NCBI GenBank assembly: GCA_030431675.1 | Contig: JAUIIV010000006.1 | Coordinates: 17,313 to 81,312, forward strand | Direction of reading: 5' to 3' | From: Gammaproteobacteria bacterium | GTDB taxonomy: Bacteria; Pseudomonadota; Gammaproteobacteria; UBA6186; Azoamicaceae | Length of the DNA stretch: 64,000 nt | In this document: one piece after another, positions 8,825 through 17,787 of the stretch | How positions within the stretch are numbered: the first letter of the stretch is position 1 | Layout of the letters: the number at the start of each line of letters is the position of its first letter | Position numbers and translations under genes: made by a program | Notes under the pieces: generated by a model | Databases searched by the model: none | Told to the model about the DNA's origin: nothing | The model's input: only the letters and a program-made list of their open reading frames with translations

Positions 8825-11236
8825 GTGTTTGTAAATATGTTAGCTCGCTTTTCTATTATAAGCTTGTTGCTTATAAGCATGAATGTTTATGCTGATCCAG
8901 TATCTCTGCCAACTTGGACGGTTGTAGAGAAAAAATTCTTATCAGATAGCGGTCGGCAGGCAGAATACAAGCACGAATTGATACCGGTTATAGAAACTCG
9001 TAACCAATATGAGTTAGGTAAACTTACAGCGCTGCGATTCCTTGAATGGGTTAAGGATAATCCAAATGGAGTAATATCGCTCACAAGTGGAAATACCCCA
9101 GAATATTTTATTAAGTATTTATCTTACTATAAGCGAAAATGGCAAGATCCTAAGGTACGTGCAGAACTAAGTGCATATGGTGATTTTCCAGAGAGTTTTC
9201 CGGATACGAGTAATCTAAGATTTGTACAAATAGAAGACTACTATCCATTATCAGCTAAGCATTATAAGAAAGTATCAAATTATATCCAACGCCACTATTG
9301 TTCAATCTTAGGTATTAAGCCTGAAAATACTTTGTTGATGAACTATGCCGAAAAGGGCATTCTAGCTGAGAAGGGAATGCATGTGCTGTTTATGAATGGT
9401 AAGGTGGACTTGGATGTTTTAGATTCTGAGCCTAGCTCGCAATTAGAAGCATGGCAACAGCAAGCTATTCGTGAGTTGGATAAATTTTGCGTTGAATATG
9501 AAAATAAGGTGCGTGCATGGGGCGGCATTGATTTCTTTGTAGGTAGCATAAGTTACGGGGGCCATGTGGGCTTTAATGCACCTGGTACGAGTGTAGATAG
9601 TCCTACCCACATAACAGAATTAGATTATCGACGTGGAGCGCAGGCGGCTAAAGATTTAGGTGGTATAGTCCATGCTCAAGATAAGGTTGCTATTAGTATT
9701 GGCCTTGGCACTATCACTATGAAACCAGATGTAATCATGATAGTCATGGCCGACGGAGACTCAAAGTCAGAAGTGGTTAAGGACGCTGTTGAGAGAGAGT
9801 TTGACTTACAATATCCTGCAACCATTATGCAAAAGATACCCAATGCACGTTTTTATGTTACTCATGGTGCAGCAAAGGGTCTAATTGATAGGCGCACTGA
9901 AGATATTAGTATAGCGACTAGGAACGGCTGGAGTGTAGATTTACTAGAAGAAGTGATTCTACAAATAGCTTTAGCAGAGCAGAAGCAAATACTACATATA
10001 ACTGAAGCGGATCTAGAAAAGTATGATGCAGGGAAATTAATTCTACTAAATCCCCCCAAATTATTGCCGGCTATTTTAGATGATATTCATGCACGTTTGA
10101 TTAGTAAGATAGATGCTGGCTTTGATTTAGTCGCTAGTAAGGGCAAAAGACTACTACATACTGCACCACATCATGATGATATAATGTTAGCCTACTATCC
10201 GTTAGTTGAGCATTTTTCAACAAGGCATAAAAATCATATTGCCTATTTAACTAGTGGCTTCAACTCAGTATCAGATAAACATGTTCTAAGAGTGCTTAAC
10301 CGGGTTGGAGAATCCTGGATTAATCAAGAGCAAGATGAAATATTTAAACGTACATATGAATCTACAATTAGCAAGTTCAAAACCTTATTTGCTAAGCAAG
10401 ACCTTGATCAGATGAAAAATCTGCAAACTACGATTTTACTTAAACACTTGGCATATATATATGATGCCAAGAATGTTGAACAGCTAAAGCATACAGTGCG
10501 TTGGTTAAAAGATGAGTATTTTCCAAATAAACATCCTGGAGACTTAGATATCCCAAGTATAAAGCTACTTAAGGGTATGATCCGTGAATCAGAGTCAGAC
10601 TCGTTGTGGTCGCTTAAAAATATTCCATTGCACAGTATTTCTCATTTTCGTTCAGAGTTTTATAGTGGGCGTGAATTTGCTAAGACGCCACGTTTCAATA
10701 TTGATGTGCTGCCTTTTATTAATTTGTTAAATGACTTTCGCCCGGAAATTATTACCTTAGCCGATGATCCGCAAAGTGCACCACCCAAGACCAATTATTA
10801 CGTATTACAGATTATTGCTGATGCTCTGCGTAGTAAAGAAGTGCAGCACGTGGATAATTTGCAAATCATAGGTTATCGTAATATCTGGTTTAGATACCCC
10901 CTGTATGAGTCTAATATATATTACCCTGTATCCACTAATAATATCTCTATGTTGCGTAAAGTATTTGCATCATGCTTTAAGACTCAACAGGAAGCAGCTT
11001 TTCCTAATCCTTTTTTTGCTGGCGAGTTCTCTGAATTGGCGGGGGTGATTCAGCAAGATCAATTGCAGCAGTTAAAAGTCTTGCTAGGCAATGATTTTTT
11101 TGATAAACATAGCAACCCAGAGATTAAAAATGCAGTAGGTATGATTTGTATGCGCAGTATGAACCTAAACGACTTATTCAAACGTGCCGCAGATTTACAT
11201 ATAGCTTTGGAATTAGAAGATAATTTTTTCTTTTAG
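8825..11236 (+). CDS. Secreted NagB-like / PIG-L (LmbE) deacetylase-like fusion protein
   Basis: About 800 residues in three parts: a signal peptide (ARFSIISLLLISMNVYA, cleavage before DPV), a glucosamine-6-phosphate deaminase-like domain (about 40-390) and a PIG-L/LmbE domain starting at TAPHHDDIMLAY (about 440). The arrangement resembles NagB-LmbE fusions known mostly from Bacteroidetes, including the C-terminal part (LADDPQSAPPKTNYYVLQI, then YRNIWFRYP). In the NagB domain the active-site loop reads SYGGHVGFNAPG: His is kept, but the Asp and Glu matching E. coli NagB Asp141 and Glu148 are Gly and Ala. The LmbE metal motif PHxDD is kept. GTG 8825 is chosen for its GAGGG site at 8812-8816; ATG 8837 is the alternative. 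Likely periplasmic action on amino sugars; substrate unknown. Confidence 0.8.
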   Translation: MFVNMLARFSIISLLLISMNVYADPVSLPTWTVVEKKFLSDSGRQAEYKHELIPVIETRNQYELGKLTALRFLEWVKDNPNGVISLTSGNTPEYFIKYLSYYKRKWQDPKVRAELSAYGDFPESFPDTSNLRFVQIEDYYPLSAKHYKKVSNYIQRHYCSILGIKPENTLLMNYAEKGILAEKGMHVLFMNGKVDLDVLDSEPSSQLEAWQQQAIRELDKFCVEYENKVRAWGGIDFFVGSISYGGHVGFNAPGTSVDSPTHITELDYRRGAQAAKDLGGIVHAQDKVAISIGLGTITMKPDVIMIVMADGDSKSEVVKDAVEREFDLQYPATIMQKIPNARFYVTHGAAKGLIDRRTEDISIATRNGWSVDLLEEVILQIALAEQKQILHITEADLEKYDAGKLILLNPPKLLPAILDDIHARLISKIDAGFDLVASKGKRLLHTAPHHDDIMLAYYPLVEHFSTRHKNHIAYLTSGFNSVSDKHVLRVLNRVGESWINQEQDEIFKRTYESTISKFKTLFAKQDLDQMKNLQTTILLKHLAYIYDAKNVEQLKHTVRWLKDEYFPNKHPGDLDIPSIKLLKGMIRESESDSLWSLKNIPLHSISHFRSEFYSGREFAKTPRFNIDVLPFINLLNDFRPEIITLADDPQSAPPKTNYYVLQIIADALRSKEVQHVDNLQIIGYRNIWFRYPLYESNIYYPVSTNNISMLRKVFASCFKTQQEAAFPNPFFAGEFSELAGVIQQDQLQQLKVLLGNDFFDKHSNPEIKNAVGMICMRSMNLNDLFKRAADLHIALELEDNFFF

Positions 11237-11245
11237 GATTTTATT

Positions 11246-11671
11246 TTGCAAGATTATACTATAGATAAATGTTCCAATGACGATTATTTACGTCTTTCAC
11301 GTTCAATTACCCAGTTTAACTTAGCCCATCTTCCTAAAGGGGCTGGTGACAACTTAGTAGCGCTTGGCTTAGTAATACGAGATCATTTAAAGATGATAGG
11401 GGGCGTTACTGGAAAATTACTATTAGGACAGACTTTATCCATTGATATTCTGTGGGTAGATGAAGCTTATCGTGGTCAGGATTGCGGAACTAGGCTACTG
11501 GACGCTATAGAGAAAAAGGCTAAAGAGCTCAATTCACGGCTTGTAGTAGTTGATACCTTTGATTTTCAAGCGTTAGATTTTTATAAAAAAAATGGTTACA
11601 CACTTTTTGGTGAACTTCAAGATAGCCCATATCCTGGAAATACTCATTATTATCTAAATAAAAGGCTTTAA
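11246..11671 (+). CDS. GNAT-family N-acetyltransferase
   Basis: 141 residues with a recognisable GNAT core: beta strand LSIDILWVDEAYRG, the acetyl-CoA loop RGQDCGTRLLDAIEKKA (variant of R/Q-x-x-G-x-G/A) and a C-terminal ALDFYKKNGYTLFGEL strand-helix. The start is TTG at 11246, supported by AGGA at 11235 and by the family N-terminus; no ATG fits. It begins 9 bases after the NagB/PIG-L fusion gene, so the two are probably co-transcribed. Its end overlaps the convergent UPF0149 gene by four bases. Target of acetylation unknown. Confidence 0.82.
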   Translation: MQDYTIDKCSNDDYLRLSRSITQFNLAHLPKGAGDNLVALGLVIRDHLKMIGGVTGKLLLGQTLSIDILWVDEAYRGQDCGTRLLDAIEKKAKELNSRLVVVDTFDFQALDFYKKNGYTLFGELQDSPYPGNTHYYLNKRL

Positions 11672-12258
11672 TGAAGTTCTTTAATGTTGTTAGTTGGCAT
11701 GCCCACATAGTCGCTTCCATGCCAGTATACAAATAAAGACTTTACTATTTCTGGTAAGCTGTTAACCAATAGATCTTGATTAGATATCTCATTGCTGCCC
11801 AGTAGATCTGCTATTACAAAAAAAGTTGCGCAGGCATTAGTTATATACTCTTGTTCCTTGTACAGCCATTGCTGATCTTGCCATACTAGGGCTAAGCAAT
11901 ATCCTCGACACCACTCCTGTACGTTAGAATAACGTACTTGTCTTAATTCTAGATTAGGGTATTCTAGCGAAAGTAAGAACTTGAACTCTTGGTCAGAGTA
12001 AAGACTTACTTTGATTTGTTGGTATAGGCTAAGCAGTGCTTTATGTGTGGTGCGTTTTGTTGCACCATTATTTGCTTGTAAATTGCCAGCAAGAATTGGT
12101 AACCACTCGTGTGGTTGATGTTGCGTAGGAAAAGAAGCTAAAGCTGTTAAGAAGCCATGTGCTTTAATAAGACTCATGTCTTCGTTGTTATCGTGTAACA
12201 CCTTATCTAAAAACTTTAGTTCGGTAAAATCTGTTTTGATAGCTGTACTTTTTTGCAT
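11668..12258 (-). CDS. UPF0149 / YecA-YgfB family protein
   Basis: 196 residues. The family signature is visible: a helical N-terminus with SLIKAHGFLTALASFP and W-L-P-I-L, then the central EWCRGYCLAL motif. Proteins of this family are small helical proteins of poorly known function, widespread in gammaproteobacteria. The SEC-C metal-binding tail found in some YecA proteins is absent. It is convergent with, and overlaps by four bases, the GNAT gene. The ribosome site before ATG 12258 is weak. Confidence 0.75.
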   Translation of the reverse strand: MQKSTAIKTDFTELKFLDKVLHDNNEDMSLIKAHGFLTALASFPTQHQPHEWLPILAGNLQANNGATKRTTHKALLSLYQQIKVSLYSDQEFKFLLSLEYPNLELRQVRYSNVQEWCRGYCLALVWQDQQWLYKEQEYITNACATFFVIADLLGSNEISNQDLLVNSLPEIVKSLFVYWHGSDYVGMPTNNIKELH

Positions 12259-12304
12259 GAGCTAAGATTACCATAGGCCTTATAGTAGCTCTAGGGGGGT
12301 TATT

Positions 12305-14164
12305 ATGAATAAAGAAGATTACAGGCAAATAGTGTCAATTCTTGAGCAGGTTTTTGCATGCAAGATTAATGCCTCGTGCCCAGAAAATACTGATTTCCAT
12401 TTAGATTTTATGGACCCAACCCCTGGTATTGATGTGGTAAAAAACTCAATAGCTAATCAGCATATGCTTACAAGTGAGCATGTAAATCGCTTAGTAGTTG
12501 AGAGGCTAAGATTGTCTCCAGAAGTGAAAACGATTGACTCTTTAAGAGGTTATGAGGCTGAACTAGCTGATGCCATAGCTGGAGTAAATTATCGCGTAGC
12601 TGCAAATTATGAATATCAGAAGCTATTGCCTACCCAGCAAGTTTTATTTGCCTTGAATGATGCTTGTGTGAGATTTACTGGAAGTAGCTCACATTTTTAT
12701 CACCATTACATCAAAATGTGTGAGATTGCCAACATTGTGAGGTATAAATATTCTGAGCTCAACCGTTGTATAGCCGAAGATAAAATGTTGAGTGTCATTG
12801 ATATGCATCATCGTAATGAAATGTCAGAATTATACTTACAAAATATATTAGATCCTTATGTGCAGCAGGGTGGAGTTTTAGCACATGGACGCAGCGATAT
12901 TGATGCCACTAGTGTGAGTAATTTATTCTTTTATAAGCATGCAAAACTACTATTATACTATCAAGTAGCAAAAAACCTTATTGTAACTACTAAGCAAGTT
13001 GCTGATTATGGCCAACTACCACAGCATAAACGTGAGGAGCTATGGCAGAAATTGCAGAGTGCTTTTCCTGCATTTTCAACAGAAGATGATAATAATATTT
13101 TTTATAAATTTATTAAATACATTAATCATTCACCTGGAGAGTTATATAATAGCTTTTCAGAGGAATTAAAAGAATTTTCTGCGTTGCCCGCAGAGCAGAT
13201 GCATAGCACTCTACAGAGCGCAGGATTAGAAAGTAATCAATTAGTTTTAGTCAGTCGTACCTTCGTAGAAAATTGGCACCCCAAAAGATTTCTAAGTCTA
13301 TACTGGCAACGTAAGTACCCGCTAGTGCTCAATACTGCTATAGAGCAGGTGGTAGTGCGCAAAGCAGATAGTGTGGAGCAAATTAGAATTTGGCCAAACG
13401 AACTGCCTTATTTTCCTGCTCATGGTTTAAGTATTTGTGGAAATGGCTTGGTAGAAGGATACCAGGAATACGGCACTGCTGAATATGAGTGGAACATGCC
13501 GCGTGACCCTACAGCAGAAATTACTAATATTCCACGTGATATAGAAAAACTCTTTAGAGAGATGCAGTTGTTTGACTCAGAAAAGGATCCAGTTAGCATA
13601 TTCCAGAATGCTATAAGTTATTCCAGCATACAGGCGACACAACATTGTCATATTATTAAAGGCGATATATCTTGCTGGCCAATATACTTATTACCAAAAT
13701 CAGATGTATACAATTTATGTGACGCGAAATTTGAGTTTGTAACTGTGGGGACCAAGCAGGATGCTTTGTATTTGCGAGTAGTATTTAATAATTTAGATAA
13801 TGAGCAACTAATTGAGACCTTAATTGATATGAATAATTATTTGCATCAATATTACAAAGGTTACAAATACTTAGACGCAGAAATGCATATATTCAGACAG
13901 GATAATCAATATGTCTTTATTTATGAGCCGCATGCACGCCTACTTTTATTACAGAATGGCCGTTTTTATAATCCTGATATTGATCAACAAACGAATAGAA
14001 AACCTCAATACTTTGTACCAAATGATCTCGATATACCTGTTTGTACAGATAGCGCTAAGCATGGAAGACAATATTTGCGAGACTATTTTGATAAAACATA
14101 CAAGTCACAAATGCATAGGGTAATGCAACAGTTCTTTGCTAATTTGCTGAATCGTCGTGCATAA
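12305..14164 (+). CDS. Orphan 619-residue protein
   Basis: Not recognised. It is a soluble, mixed helical/strand protein rich in His, Tyr and Asn, without signal peptide, membrane segment or obvious repeats. The C-terminal third (KFEFVTVGTKQDALYLRV onward) looks like an alpha/beta domain. ATG 12305 follows a G-rich ribosome site (AGGGGGG). It overlaps the convergent FlgM-like gene by 26 bases at its 3' end. Size and lack of relatives resemble the other big orphan proteins of this window (6860, 38029, 39914). No function is proposed. Confidence 0.78.
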   Translation: MNKEDYRQIVSILEQVFACKINASCPENTDFHLDFMDPTPGIDVVKNSIANQHMLTSEHVNRLVVERLRLSPEVKTIDSLRGYEAELADAIAGVNYRVAANYEYQKLLPTQQVLFALNDACVRFTGSSSHFYHHYIKMCEIANIVRYKYSELNRCIAEDKMLSVIDMHHRNEMSELYLQNILDPYVQQGGVLAHGRSDIDATSVSNLFFYKHAKLLLYYQVAKNLIVTTKQVADYGQLPQHKREELWQKLQSAFPAFSTEDDNNIFYKFIKYINHSPGELYNSFSEELKEFSALPAEQMHSTLQSAGLESNQLVLVSRTFVENWHPKRFLSLYWQRKYPLVLNTAIEQVVVRKADSVEQIRIWPNELPYFPAHGLSICGNGLVEGYQEYGTAEYEWNMPRDPTAEITNIPRDIEKLFREMQLFDSEKDPVSIFQNAISYSSIQATQHCHIIKGDISCWPIYLLPKSDVYNLCDAKFEFVTVGTKQDALYLRVVFNNLDNEQLIETLIDMNNYLHQYYKGYKYLDAEMHIFRQDNQYVFIYEPHARLLLLQNGRFYNPDIDQQTNRKPQYFVPNDLDIPVCTDSAKHGRQYLRDYFDKTYKSQMHRVMQQFFANLLNRRA

Positions 14165-14372
14165 GTTGCCTAGCAATACGCGTTGCTGCTGCTAGCCTTT
14201 GTTTCTCATCACCTAGTATATCTAATTTCCCTGCTCTAAGCTTGGCCAGAACAGCTTCTACACGCTCTGGATCAACTGCTGGCATTGCAGAAATGGCTGC
14301 TTGCAGTTCATCAAGTGGATTGAGTTCAATCTCGGTGCTTGTTTCTAGGTCATCGATAGGTGTATCAGACAT
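14139..14372 (-). CDS. flgM: FlgM-like anti-sigma-28 factor (candidate)
   Basis: 77 residues. An acidic, probably disordered N-terminus (residues 1-25) is followed by AAISAMPAVDPERVEAVLAK and ARQLM, matching the C-terminal sigma-binding region of FlgM (small residues, x-VD-x-x-(R/K)V-x-x-(I/L), a short basic-acidic turn, then a final helix). Known FlgM proteins are 70-100 residues and bind FliA; a FliA-like sigma factor is encoded at 52429-53172. The family match rests on a short motif, so other small regulatory proteins cannot be excluded. ATG 14372 has GAGG 8 bases upstream. It overlaps the convergent orphan gene by 26 bases. Confidence 0.55.
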   Translation of the reverse strand: MSDTPIDDLETSTEIELNPLDELQAAISAMPAVDPERVEAVLAKLRAGKLDILGDEKQRLAAATRIARQLMHDDSAN

Positions 14373-14507
14373 CGCGCTAACCTCTAACCAGAAATTAAGT
14401 ATGTATTATTCATTTTTTACTAAAACGGTGCTTTGTCAAGTTTTTGACCATATATTGCATTGCTAGAGCTCTATGCCATACTTTAAGTTATAAGACAGGG
14501 AAATGTC

Positions 14508-15062
14508 ATGGCAATCACTAAACAAATAACAGAGCTAGATACCTATAAGAAATACCTATCAGAAGTAGGGCAAGTTCCAAGCTATCACTTAGATAAGTGT
14601 TTTGCATGTGGTCTACCAGCAGCATGGTTGTATCTTCGAGCAATTGGTTTAGAAGAGTTCTATTTCGATTTATTGACCAAAGTTAAAGATCGCTCTGGAT
14701 GGTTTAAACATCTATTTTATATTGTGTTGCTAGCAAATAAAAACAATCCTTTTTTTCCACACATTCCAGACAACATATTAGACTTAAAAATTCCTGCTGA
14801 AGTAGCTGCTGCACAAATTGATATGCCACGTCCTGAATTTCAGATGGCATATGCCTTTACACCAGATCAACTCAAACGCACTCTAGAGACTGTATCATCA
14901 CCAGGAAAATTAATAAATTTAGGTGATAAGCGTAAATCAATAGCGATTATGTGTAATGATGATGGTAGCTATGCAGTGTATCATCAGGATAATCCAAGCG
15001 CTTTGCATTTTAAAACTGCGGAGAGATGTGTAGATTTAGTCATGAGGATTATGTATGCCTAG
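14508..15062 (+). CDS. Orphan protein, possibly a degenerate papain-fold (YopT/C58-like) protein
   Basis: 184 residues, family not certain. The order CFACGLPAAWLYLRAIG near residue 30 and IAIMCNDDGSYAVYHQDNPS near residue 150 resembles bacterial C58-like cysteine proteases, where Cys-x-G-(x)3-W is followed much later by a HAI strand and a D-P/D-N turn. If the comparison holds, the expected His is replaced (KSIAIM) and the Asp turn reads YHQDN, so the catalytic triad would be incomplete. The gene overlaps the next one by eight bases (ATG 15055 inside its last codons), pointing to co-translation. Weak assignment. Confidence 0.6.
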   Translation: MAITKQITELDTYKKYLSEVGQVPSYHLDKCFACGLPAAWLYLRAIGLEEFYFDLLTKVKDRSGWFKHLFYIVLLANKNNPFFPHIPDNILDLKIPAEVAAAQIDMPRPEFQMAYAFTPDQLKRTLETVSSPGKLINLGDKRKSIAIMCNDDGSYAVYHQDNPSALHFKTAERCVDLVMRIMYA

Positions 15063-15432
15063 TATACCTTTGTATATTGCTGTATCAAATGCAATCTGTG
15101 ATGAACCAAACAATCAACTATTGCAACACGTAAAGCAGCAAATAGATCAGAGTCCTGACAAGCCAGAACAAGCAGACCTCAATCGTGCGTTACGACTAGC
15201 TGTAACAATAGATGACGTGTCAGCAGCTAAAGCAAATATTGACTACTTGCTAGATAAAGGGGCAGATATAAAAGCTGCGTTTAATGTGGCAGGTTTAGAA
15301 TATAGTCTTACACAATTAACAACTAGTGATCTAAAACCACTAGATCCAGCTATTATCCAGCATCTTAATGACAAAGGTGCTGACTTACGCCTAGGTGCAC
15401 AAGTGACTCAAGCACCCAGTAAACCAAGATAA
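15055..15432 (+). CDS. Orphan protein with ankyrin-like halves
   Basis: 125 residues. Two stretches resemble ankyrin repeats (AAKANIDYLLDKGADIKAAF, and AIIQHLNDKGADLRLG), so a short ankyrin-type binding protein is possible. It starts within the end of the preceding gene. The stop at 15430-15432 may be the result of a frameshift: the +1 frame is open from 15407 and runs on to 15748 without another stop. Removing one base in the AAA of the last codons would join both frames. Confidence 0.55.
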   Translation: MPSIPLYIAVSNAICDEPNNQLLQHVKQQIDQSPDKPEQADLNRALRLAVTIDDVSAAKANIDYLLDKGADIKAAFNVAGLEYSLTQLTTSDLKPLDPAIIQHLNDKGADLRLGAQVTQAPSKPR

Positions 15433-15475
15433 TCATATTAAAATTTCTGAAAACAAATCTAATAATCTCTTAAGT

Positions 15476-15748
15476 TTGGTGTGCAGCGTTATTAACGACT
15501 CTGCACTAGAAAGTGAGGATGTAAATACATTTTCTAGCTCTATTGTAGACTGTCCTAGTTCATTATTTACTAATGCTCACCCTCAGTCAGTATTACATAT
15601 GTATAACCAAGCTGCTAATAAACTTAATTCTGAGCCATGTGAAATGAAAGAAAAATGGCAGAAGCGTGAACAAAAAGTTGAAGCAGAACAGCGTAGAATA
15701 GAAGAACAACGCTCACAAGAATCTAATTCATGCCGTGCTTTGGCATAA
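15476..15748 (+). CDS. Short ORF, probably the out-of-frame tail of the preceding gene
   Basis: 90 residues from TTG 15476 (GTG 15479 next), without a credible ribosome site. The same frame is open back to 15407, that is, into the last codons of the gene at 15055-15432. This suggests one longer gene split by a single-base change. The C-terminal third is strongly charged and helical (KWQKREQKVEAEQRRIEEQR). I would treat it as a gene fragment unless a transcript or an intact homologue shows otherwise. Confidence 0.35.
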   Translation: MVCSVINDSALESEDVNTFSSSIVDCPSSLFTNAHPQSVLHMYNQAANKLNSEPCEMKEKWQKREQKVEAEQRRIEEQRSQESNSCRALA

Positions 15749-15833
15749 TATATCAATGTAGTTAATATATTATAAAAATTTCTATGTGATTTTTAACTAT
15801 AATTATATGTAATGATTCTAAAACATATGACAT

Positions 15834-16976
15834 ATGAAAAATAACGCAATAAAATCTTTTTTTCTTATCGGTGGAGCTATTTTCATTGCCGAGTTTGTTC
15901 TTATGTCGACCATGTTTTCTTTTCTCGAAGATAAGGTGCCGCCATGGGGTTTTGCAGTACTTGATAGTATGGTTATAGCTTTGGTGACTATGGCTGTTAT
16001 CTACATTGCCCAAGCGAAGGAATGGATCAACTATTCCGCTGATGGTAGGACTGAAATAATAATACTTAAAATATGTGCAATAGTTTTTTGTGCAGAAGCG
16101 ACGGTAATGTTTTTGTTGTCAGCAGAGGCTATACAATTTCATTTATGGGAGCAGGCAGTAATTGACTCGCTAGCGCTCGCGATTATTACATCTTCTTTAG
16201 TATATTGGGTAATTGTAAGACCAAATTTAGTCAGAAGAAATAAAGATGTAAAACAATTGCTACGTGAAATGTACACAGTAAATATTATGGTTTTCTCTTC
16301 TATAGCTGTACTGCTTCTTGTATTAGGGTTTGTAGTCTATAAGCAGTATGCGGATATTTCTCAGGATATGCTGACTGTATTAGTTCTGATTTATATAACT
16401 TTTCTGCTAGGAGGAGGTGCTGTCCTTTGGATTATGATTAAATCAGAGTCTAAAAAGATAATAGAGTTTGCTAAAATGAACTCTTTGGCATTTTTTGATG
16501 ATCTAACAAATCTTGGTAATAAAAGATACTTTGATGTGCAGCTAGATATGATGCTTAAGCAGCTAGTTACTGATGGTACAAATATGGCTCTGATGTTTTT
16601 AGATTTAGATAGATTTAAGCCAGTGAATGATACTTATGGTCATGAAGCTGGTGATTGTACTTTAAGAGCAGCAGCACGTAGAATCACAAGTTGTATAAAT
16701 GTAAATGATATAGCTTGTCGCATAGGCGGTGATGAGTTTGCAGTAATTCTAACAAATGTTGAGTCGGAAGAAATTTTAGATAGCATAGCGCACAGGATTA
16801 TTAAGGCTTTTTATGAAGACTTTACTTATGAAGAGTTTAAGTTCAATATCGGCATAAGTATAGGTATATGCGTTATACATGCTGATTATAGAGTGATTGA
16901 TATACTTAAGCATGCAGATAATGCCATGTATAAAGTAAAAGAAGAAGGCGGTAATTCTTATAACATACTTTATTGA
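15834..16976 (+). CDS. Membrane-bound diguanylate cyclase (GGDEF domain)
   Basis: 380 residues. Six membrane helices (about 8-205) precede a GGDEF domain (215-380) with an intact active site: DDLTNLGNKR, the metal-binding DLDRFKPVND and RIGGDEF (298-302). It should make cyclic di-GMP from two GTP. The inhibitory I-site (RxxD five residues before GGDEF) reads NVND, so product inhibition is probably lost. The N-terminal membrane part is an internal duplication: segments 15-58 and 82-126 share AE..vM....W..av.DS..(l/v)a. ATG 15834 has no clear ribosome site. Cytoplasmic catalytic domain, unknown membrane-received signal. Confidence 0.9.
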   Translation: MKNNAIKSFFLIGGAIFIAEFVLMSTMFSFLEDKVPPWGFAVLDSMVIALVTMAVIYIAQAKEWINYSADGRTEIIILKICAIVFCAEATVMFLLSAEAIQFHLWEQAVIDSLALAIITSSLVYWVIVRPNLVRRNKDVKQLLREMYTVNIMVFSSIAVLLLVLGFVVYKQYADISQDMLTVLVLIYITFLLGGGAVLWIMIKSESKKIIEFAKMNSLAFFDDLTNLGNKRYFDVQLDMMLKQLVTDGTNMALMFLDLDRFKPVNDTYGHEAGDCTLRAAARRITSCINVNDIACRIGGDEFAVILTNVESEEILDSIAHRIIKAFYEDFTYEEFKFNIGISIGICVIHADYRVIDILKHADNAMYKVKEEGGNSYNILY

Positions 16977-16978
16977 TA

Positions 16979-17650
16979 TCATCCTTCGCCTAGTTGTGGA
17001 AATGGGCATATAGTCATACCATTTCTGGTTGCTTCACGCATAAGGCATAGCTCAACCCATTCTTGGATTTGGGGAAAGTTTTCAAGACCAAGAAAATCTG
17101 TTGCCTCATAAAACTCATCTAAGCACACTACCCAAGGCATAACGGCCATATCAGTAATTGTATATTCGTTATTGATTATATATTTATGGTCTGTCAGCTG
17201 CTTTTCTATTACAGCGAGTAATCGCAGTACCTCTTTTGTATAACGCTCTACTGGATAAGGGTCTTCACACTTGTCTTTGGCATATCTAAAGAAATGTCCA
17301 AATTGTCCAAACATAGGCCCAACCCCTGCCATTTGGAAAAACAACCATTGTATTGTCTGCCAACGTTCAGTCGGGTTACTTGGTAAAAACTTTCCAGTTT
17401 TCTCGGCAAGGTACATTAGGATTGCGCCTGACTCGAAAATACTGATTGGTTTACCGCCAGGCCCATCTGGGTCTACTATAGCTGGGATTTTAGAGTTAGG
17501 ATTGATTCCTACGAAGTGAGAGCTAAACTGATCGTCTTGCCGGATATCAATTACGTTTGCTGAGTAAGGAAGCTTCATCTCTTCTAAAGCTATCCCAATC
17601 TTTTGCCCATTTGGCGTATCGAGTGAGTATAGTTCTATAGTTCCCATCAT
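16979..17650 (-). CDS. Glutathione S-transferase family protein (YfcG/YghU-like)
   Basis: 223 residues. An N-terminal thioredoxin-like GST domain (IELYSLDTPNGQKIGIALEE, then the cis-Pro and gamma-Glu-binding motif NSKIPAIVD and FESGAILMYLAEKTG) precedes an all-helical C-terminal domain (ITDMAVMPWV). The start Y-S-x-x-T-P-N-G is the pattern of YfcG/YghU-type disulfide-bond oxidoreductases, where Thr/Asn rather than Tyr or Ser contact glutathione. ATG 17650 is chosen because the fold starts there and GGA precedes it; the frame is open further upstream to 17761 but that part is not family-like and would run into the accA promoter region. Divergent from accA. Confidence 0.88.
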   Translation of the reverse strand: MMGTIELYSLDTPNGQKIGIALEEMKLPYSANVIDIRQDDQFSSHFVGINPNSKIPAIVDPDGPGGKPISIFESGAILMYLAEKTGKFLPSNPTERWQTIQWLFFQMAGVGPMFGQFGHFFRYAKDKCEDPYPVERYTKEVLRLLAVIEKQLTDHKYIINNEYTITDMAVMPWVVCLDEFYEATDFLGLENFPQIQEWVELCLMREATRNGMTICPFPQLGEG

Positions 17651-17787
17651 TGATCCAATTTTTAGTGTATATGACTCGTATTCAAGCATAGCTTGCATAG
17701 GAGTTGCTTGGCAATCCCAAAATGCTGAAATCTTACGTCTTCTATGGTATCCTGCGAGCATGGTTTAAAACATCTAGGGAATGTCCT

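Noticed and set aside
17651..17761. N-terminal extension of the GST gene up to 17761
   Set aside because: The added 37 residues are unlike any GST and cover the space needed for the accA leader.
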